A stretch of 38,489 nucleotides of DNA, from positions 1-38,489 of the forward strand of contig DASTXN010000206.1 of assembly GCA_035765515.1 (NCBI GenBank), written 5' to 3'. The stretch comes from DASRSS01 sp035765515 (GTDB taxonomy: Bacteria > Actinomycetota > Actinomycetes > Mycobacteriales > Jatrophihabitantaceae). The position numbers and the translations under genes are program-made. Below the pieces are notes generated by a model. The model was not told the origin of the DNA. It saw only the letters and a list, made by a program, of their open reading frames with translations, and did no database searches. Below are positions 34,257 to 38,489 of the stretch, one piece after another. The number at the start of each line of letters is the position of its first letter. The first letter of the stretch is position 1.

Positions 34257-35605
34257 GGGTTCGTACCTTCCACGATCACCTGCGGGCGCAGGTCTGCTTG
34301 CGGGGGTGTCCAGGTGGCCGGGTCGGCCGCGACTTGGTCGCCGCTTCGGATGTCCTTCACCTCATGTCCGCCGCCGGACGGATCCGTCGCCGGGAACCAG
34401 ACGAACGGGATGCCGCGCCGCTCGGCGTAGCGGATCTGCTTGCCGTACTTCTGCGCGGACGCGGCCACCTCGGTCGCAATGCCGCGCGCGCGCAGCGCCT
34501 GCGCCACCTGGTCGCACGTCGCGCGCTCGTCCTCGCTCGGCAGCGCGACGAGCACGGCGGATGGAACCGGTCGGGATCCGGCGAGAAAACCGTTTTGGAA
34601 CAACGGCATCAGCAGTCGGGTCACGCCGAGGCTGATGCCGACGCCCGGATAGGTCGTCTTGCCGTCGCTGGCGAGCGAGTCGTACCGGCCGCCGGAGCAG
34701 ATCGAGCCGAGCGACTCCCAGCCACTCATCCGCGTCTCGAACACGGTGCCGGTGTAGTAGTCCAGGCCGCGCGCGATGCGCAGGTCGGCCTCCACGGTAA
34801 CCCGGGTGCCCTGGATTGCGGCACAGCCTTCGATGACCGCGGCGAGCTCGGCCAGACCCGCATCGAGCAGTTCGTGCTCGACCCCGAGTGCCCGCACCTG
34901 ATCGACGAACGACGTGTCCGTGCTGCGGATCTCGGCCAGCTGCAGGCACGCGGCCGCCTGCTCGTCACTGAGCCCCGCCTCGTCGACGAGCTGCTTGGCG
35001 ACGACATCGGACGGCACCTTGTCCAGCTTGTCGATCGCCCGCATCACCGCGGGGACATCAGTGGCGCCGAGGCCGCGGTAGAAGCCCTCGATCAGTCGCC
35101 GGTTGTTCACCTGCAGTCGCAGCGGGGGCAGGAACTCCAGGGCGGCGAGCGCCTCGGCCATCACTCGCGCGACCTCGACGTCGTGGTGGAAGGCCAGCTC
35201 GTCCTTGGCGACGACGTCGATGTCCGCCTGGGTGAACTCGCGGTACCGCCCGGTCTGCGGCCGTTCGCCGCGCCACACCTTCTGGATCTGGTAACGCCGG
35301 AACGGGAATTCCAGGTGCCCGGCGTTGTCCAGTACGTAGCGCGCGAACGGCACGGTCAGGTCGAAGTGCAGGCCGAGCCCCGCATCGCCCTCATCGGACT
35401 CGGCGTGCAGCCGGCGCAGGACGTAGACCTCTTTGTCGATCTCACCCTTGCGCAGCAACTGGTCGAGCGGCTCGGCCGAGCGTGCCTCCAGCGGCGCGAA
35501 GCCGTGCAGCTCGAATGTGGTGCGCAATCGGTCGAGCACGGCGAGTTCGACGAAGCGCTCGGCCGGCAGCAGCTCGGGAAAGCCGGACAGGGACGTGGTC
35601 GGCAT
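34253..35605 (-). CDS. hisS: Histidyl-tRNA synthetase
   Basis: This 450-residue class II enzyme charges tRNA-His. Motif 2 is in FPFRRYQIQKVWRGERPQ, with YREFTQADIDVV after it. The histidine-binding blocks are IARGLDYYTGTVFE and the Gly-rich SICSGGRYD. Motif 3 is VGISLGVTRLLMPL. The C-terminal anticodon-binding domain includes ALRARGIATEVAASAQKYGKQIRYAERRGIPFV. The ATG at 35605 shares one base with the upstream hydrolase stop (TGATG). The gene order relA, ppi, hydrolase, hisS, aspS is that of M. tuberculosis. Longer readings upstream are the hydrolase gene in another frame. Confidence 0.97.
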   Translation of the reverse strand: MPTTSLSGFPELLPAERFVELAVLDRLRTTFELHGFAPLEARSAEPLDQLLRKGEIDKEVYVLRRLHAESDEGDAGLGLHFDLTVPFARYVLDNAGHLEFPFRRYQIQKVWRGERPQTGRYREFTQADIDVVAKDELAFHHDVEVARVMAEALAALEFLPPLRLQVNNRRLIEGFYRGLGATDVPAVMRAIDKLDKVPSDVVAKQLVDEAGLSDEQAAACLQLAEIRSTDTSFVDQVRALGVEHELLDAGLAELAAVIEGCAAIQGTRVTVEADLRIARGLDYYTGTVFETRMSGWESLGSICSGGRYDSLASDGKTTYPGVGISLGVTRLLMPLFQNGFLAGSRPVPSAVLVALPSEDERATCDQVAQALRARGIATEVAASAQKYGKQIRYAERRGIPFVWFPATDPSGGGHEVKDIRSGDQVAADPATWTPPQADLRPQVIVEGTNP

Positions 35606-36267
35606 CAGTTCAGTCCCTGCAGGTACGGGTTCGTCGCGCGCTCGCGCTCCATCGTCGTGGTCGGTCCGTGCCCCGGGAACACCTGAGTGGCGTCGTCCAG
35701 CGGCAGGATCACCTCGCGCAGCGAGCGCTCCATGTCGCTCATCGAGCCGCCGGGCAGGTCGACGCGCCCGATCGAGCCGGCGAACAGGACATCCCCGGCG
35801 AACAGCAGGGGCGTGTCGCCGCCGGCGAGGTCGAACACGACCGACCCGGTGCTGTGACCAGGTGCGTGGCGCACCGCGAAGTCCAGGCCCGCGATGCTCA
35901 CCTTGTCCTGATCGTTCAGCTCGCGGACGTCGTCCGGCTCGGCGAACGTGAGGCTGCCGAAAAGGGGCGTACCGACAGGAATGCCGACGCCGGACCACGG
36001 GTCGGCGAGCTGGCCGCGGTCGGCCGGGTGGATGAACGCCGGCACGTCCCGCGCCTGGCACACCGGCAGCACCGAGAAGGTGTGGTCGAAGTGGCCGTGC
36101 GTGAGCAGTACGGCGACCGGGTGCAGCTTGTGCTCGGCGATCACCTCGTCCAGCTGGCCGGTGACGCCGACTCCGGGGTCGATGACGACGCACTGCTCGC
36201 CGGCGGCGGGGGCGACCACCCAGCAGTTGGTGGCAGTCGCGTCCGACGGGAAACCCGCGATGAGCAC
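35605..36267 (-). CDS. Metallo-beta-lactamase-fold hydrolase, glyoxalase II-like
   Basis: This 220-residue protein has the metal motif LLTHGHFDHTF (Thr-His-x-His-x-Asp-His). Further ligands are in RHAPGHSTGSVVF, FAGDVLFAGSIGR and FPGHGPTTTM. It matches the short glyoxalase II-like proteins (Rv2581c position) lacking the C-terminal glutathione-binding domain. The thioester substrate is therefore uncertain, and glutathione is not the actinobacterial thiol. A GTG start at 36267 is preceded by AGGAG ten bases upstream. It probably heads the hydrolase-hisS-aspS unit. TAGGCT on the minus strand at 36310-36315 is a possible -10. Confidence 0.93.
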   Translation of the reverse strand: MLIAGFPSDATATNCWVVAPAAGEQCVVIDPGVGVTGQLDEVIAEHKLHPVAVLLTHGHFDHTFSVLPVCQARDVPAFIHPADRGQLADPWSGVGIPVGTPLFGSLTFAEPDDVRELNDQDKVSIAGLDFAVRHAPGHSTGSVVFDLAGGDTPLLFAGDVLFAGSIGRVDLPGGSMSDMERSLREVILPLDDATQVFPGHGPTTTMERERATNPYLQGLN

Positions 36268-36364
36268 GGCCTCAGGGCTCCTGAACGATCGATGGGAGGG
36301 GCACCCGCCAGCCTACCGAGGCGTCCAACGGCGAGAATCACAGGCGGCGGACATGGATCATCCG

Positions 36365-36370
36365 TAGACT
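36365..36370 (+). promoter_or_regulatory. Candidate -10 for the FKBP gene
   Basis: TAGACT lies 44 bases before the GTG start. Transcription would begin near 36377. No clear -35 was found. The 147-base divergent gap also serves the hydrolase gene on the other strand. Confidence 0.4.
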
Positions 36371-36414
36371 GCCCGCGTTTTGGTACCCGAACCGTGACCG
36401 AAAGGGATCCGTCC

Positions 36415-37173
36415 GTGCCGACGAACAAGCAGCGCCGTGAGGCGGCCCGCCGACACCTGGAGCGCCAGCTCGAGCGCCGTGCCGAGCGGGAGGCCGCGCG
36501 CAAACGATTCGCCCTGATCGCGTCGGTCATCGGCGGTGTGCTCGTCATCGTGTTGGTGGTGGCCCTGGTGATCGTCCTGGGCGGTAACGACGACAAGACC
36601 CCGCCCGCGGCACAGGCGGGCGCCGGCGGCTCGACCACGCCGACGACCTCGACCTCGCCGACCACTGCCGCGAACGCCTCCTGCCCGACCGGCAACAAGC
36701 CGGTGCCGACTGCCACCGGCGCGGGCAAGGCCGTGAGCTTCCACGGCGTGACGGTCAAGAACGCGACGAACGTGAATAAGGTCCCGTCCGTCGGGTCCAC
36801 CGCTACGGCGCCCCCGAGCAAGCTGCTGGTCAAGGATCTCGTGGTCGGCAAGGGCAAGGCGGCGACGCCCACCTCCAGCGTCAGCGTCAAGTACACGGGC
36901 GTCCTCTACTGCGACGGCACCGAGTTCGACGGTCCGGCCGAGCACGGCGACAAGGCGATCACGTTCTCGCTCACCGGTGTCGTCCCCGGATTCACGCAGG
37001 GCATCGGCGGCACCAAGGCCACCGGCGGGAGCAAGGGCATCGCGCCGATGAAGGTCGGCGGCCGGCGGATCATCATCATGCCGGCGGCGCTGGGATACGG
37101 CTCGAGCGGCCAGGGATCGATCCCGGCCAACGCCCCGCTGGTGTTCGTGGTGACCCTGGAGAAGGTCAGCTGA
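36415..37173 (+). CDS. Membrane-anchored FKBP-type peptidyl-prolyl isomerase
   Basis: This 252-residue protein has a charged N-terminus (MPTNKQRREAARRHLERQLE), one membrane segment (about 32-56) and a Thr/Pro/Ala-rich linker (60-105). A C-terminal FKBP domain (about 137-252) follows. SVKYTGVLYCDGTEFD carries the pocket Tyr and Phe-Asp. VPGFTQGIGG has Phe where FKBP12 has its floor Trp. MKVGGRRIIIMPAALGYG and the end are typical. The N-terminus is that of mycobacterial PpiB, whose catalytic domain is a cyclophilin, and the gene sits at the ppiB position between the hydrolase and relA. GTG 36415 was chosen by this match and AAAGGG upstream. It acts outside the membrane. Confidence 0.93.
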   Translation: MPTNKQRREAARRHLERQLERRAEREAARKRFALIASVIGGVLVIVLVVALVIVLGGNDDKTPPAAQAGAGGSTTPTTSTSPTTAANASCPTGNKPVPTATGAGKAVSFHGVTVKNATNVNKVPSVGSTATAPPSKLLVKDLVVGKGKAATPTSSVSVKYTGVLYCDGTEFDGPAEHGDKAITFSLTGVVPGFTQGIGGTKATGGSKGIAPMKVGGRRIIIMPAALGYGSSGQGSIPANAPLVFVVTLEKVS

Positions 37174-37183
37174 ACATCCCCGC

Positions 37184-37251
37184 CGAGTGGCGCGTTAGCC
37201 CTTCGAGTGGTGCGGTATTTTGCGCCACTCGGCACCGTAACGCGCCACTCG
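37184..37251. repeat. Nested palindrome with four CGAGTGG half-sites
   Basis: Perfect 14-base arms, CGAGTGGCGCGTTA (37184-37197) and TAACGCGCCACTCG (37238-37251), enclose inner arms CGAGTGGTGC (37204) and GCGCCACTCG (37222). The four half-sites begin at 37184, 37204, 37222 and 37242. It lies between the convergent FKBP and relA stops, so it may serve as a two-way terminator or be a mobile palindromic repeat. Confidence 0.8.
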
Positions 37252-37288
37252 CGGGAGTAGTTGATCTTGTTGTAGCGGGCCAGCTGAG

Positions 37289-38489
37289 TCAGTCGGCGGA
37301 GTGGACGCGGTAGACGTCGTAGACGCCCTCCACGTTCCGGATCGCGCGCAGCAGGTGCCCCAGGTGCTTGGCGTCGCCCATCTCGAAGGTGAACCGCGAG
37401 ACGGCCACCCGGTCGCGGCTGGTCGTCACGTTCGCGGACAGGATCGACACCCGCTCGTCGGACAGCACGCGGGTGACGTCCGAGAGCAGCCGGTGCCGGT
37501 CCAGCGCCTCGACCTGGATGCAGACGACGAACGTGGAATTCGCCGACGGCGCCCACTCGACGTCGACCAGCCGATCGGCCTGTTCCAGCAGTGAGGTCGC
37601 GTTGGTGCAGGTGCGCCGGTGGACGGACACTCCCCCGCCGCGCGTGACGAAGCCGAGGATGTCGTCGCCCGGCACCGGGGTGCAGCAGCGCGCGAGCTTG
37701 ACCCACACGTCGCTGACGTCGTTACCACCGGACTTGACGACCACGCCGGCGTCGCCGTGCGCGCGGCGCTGGGCGGGAGCGTTCTCGAGCGGGATCATCG
37801 CCTCGGCGATGTCCTCGATCGAGCCCTCCGAACCGCCGAGCTGCACGACCAGCTTCTTGACGACCGACTCGGCCGAGACGTGTCCCTCGCCAATCGCCGC
37901 GTACAGCGCGGAGATGTCGGCCAGGTGCATGTCGTGGGCGAGCGTGAGGAGCTGATCGCCACCCAACAGCCGCTGAATCGGCAGCGACTCCTTGCGCATC
38001 GCCTTGGACAGCGCTGTCTTGCCGGCGTCGATCGCGTCCTCGCGGCGCTCGCGCGCGAACCACTGCCGCACCTTGGTACGGGCGCGCGGTGACTTGACGA
38101 AGGAGAGCCAGTCGCGCGACGGGCCGGCGTTCTCGGCCTTGGAGGTGAACACCTCGACCGTGTCGCCGTTCTCCAGGACGGACTCCAGCGCGACCAGCTT
38201 GCCGTTCACGCGGGCGCCGATGCAGCGGTGCCCGACCTCGGTGTGCACCGCGTACGCGAAGTCGACCGGCGTCGAGCCGACCGGCAGCGCGACGACGTCA
38301 CCCTTGGGCGTGAACACGTACACCTCGGCGGCGCCGAGGTCGTAGCGGAGCGCGTCGAGGAACTCCTCGGGCTCCTGCGCCTCGCGCTGCCAGTCCAGCA
38401 GCTGCCGCAGCCAGCCCATCTCGTCCGACATGCCGGACGGCTCGGCGACCGCGACGTTCTTGTGCTCCTTGTACTTCCAGTGCGCGGCG
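37289..38489 (-). CDS. relA: RelA/SpoT-type (p)ppGpp synthetase/hydrolase, C-terminal part
   Basis: About 399 residues are visible, and the 5' part lies beyond the right edge. The visible protein begins AAHWKYKEHKN, the end of the synthetase domain. Next comes the TGS domain (VYVFTPKGDVVALPVGSTPVDFAYAVH), which senses tRNA on the ribosome. A helical region and the conserved Cys segment ARCCTPVPGDDILGFVTRGGG follow, then a C-terminal ACT domain (FVVCIQVEALDRHRLLSDV). Actinobacterial members are usually bifunctional, but the hydrolase domain is out of view. It converges with the FKBP gene, as in M. tuberculosis. An in-frame ATG at 38431 is internal, not the start. Confidence 0.96.
   Translation of the reverse strand, partial: AAHWKYKEHKNVAVAEPSGMSDEMGWLRQLLDWQREAQEPEEFLDALRYDLGAAEVYVFTPKGDVVALPVGSTPVDFAYAVHTEVGHRCIGARVNGKLVALESVLENGDTVEVFTSKAENAGPSRDWLSFVKSPRARTKVRQWFARERREDAIDAGKTALSKAMRKESLPIQRLLGGDQLLTLAHDMHLADISALYAAIGEGHVSAESVVKKLVVQLGGSEGSIEDIAEAMIPLENAPAQRRAHGDAGVVVKSGGNDVSDVWVKLARCCTPVPGDDILGFVTRGGGVSVHRRTCTNATSLLEQADRLVDVEWAPSANSTFVVCIQVEALDRHRLLSDVTRVLSDERVSILSANVTTSRDRVAVSRFTFEMGDAKHLGHLLRAIRNVEGVYDVYRVHSAD

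Noticed and set aside
36268..36414. Plus-strand reading that extends the FKBP gene back through hisS and the hydrolase
   Set aside because: It crosses the divergent promoter gap and two real genes. The PTNKQRR start at 36415 matches homologues.

Overview
The window is GC-rich chromosomal DNA from an actinomycete (Actinobacteria). The evidence is high G/C at third codon positions, many GTG starts and one TTG start, ATGA/GTGA/TTGA overlaps within operons, and a run of core genes whose neighbourhoods match those known in mycobacteria and streptomycetes. The genus cannot be fixed from the sequence. I saw no rRNA, tRNA, CRISPR array, transposase or phage gene.

Layout, left to right. Position 1-88 is the 3' end of an unidentified plus-strand gene. 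From 10.8 kb down to 0.1 kb on the minus strand runs a complete pyrimidine operon: pyrR-pyrB-pyrC-(small membrane protein)-carA-carB-pyrK-pyrD-pyrF. It encodes every step from glutamine and bicarbonate to UMP and is headed by a PyrR-binding leader whose hairpin covers the pyrR ribosome site. Upstream are nusB and efp. Next come an enoyl-CoA hydratase/isomerase, a DUF4442 hotdog protein, a TauE/SafE permease and a possible 38-residue ORF. The shikimate genes aroQ, aroB, aroK and aroC follow (14.5-17.8 kb), then zwf and a prepilin peptidase. Position 20.0-24.8 kb is a molybdenum island: mobA-like, DUF6457, fdhD, a YaaH-family transporter and an FdhF/YdeP-type molybdopterin oxidoreductase. The core then resumes on the minus strand: aroE, mltG, ruvX, alaS, DUF6167, DUF948, rarA, a small membrane protein, aspS, hisS and a metallo-beta-lactamase-fold hydrolase. 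A divergent membrane-anchored FKBP follows, and the 3' two-thirds or so of relA runs off the right edge.

How the genes work together. The pyr genes make UMP. aroB, aroQ, aroE, aroK and aroC supply five of the seven chorismate-pathway steps, with zwf feeding NADPH and pentose phosphate nearby. alaS, aspS, hisS, efp, nusB and relA are translation and growth-control genes. The molybdenum island appears to carry an oxidoreductase with parts of its own cofactor maturation and a candidate small-carboxylate transporter.

The least ordinary content is in the gaps. A hairpin repeat occurs three times, each time filling exactly the space from an upstream TGA to a downstream ATG, and two copies show compensatory changes in the stem. 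A second repeat occurs twice and carries its own GGAG plus ATG. In one copy a smaller 30-base palindromic unit sits inside it, and a unit of the same kind encodes the tail of PyrD. Two large palindromes lie at 13.3 kb and 37.2 kb. The second contains four CGAGTGG half-sites.
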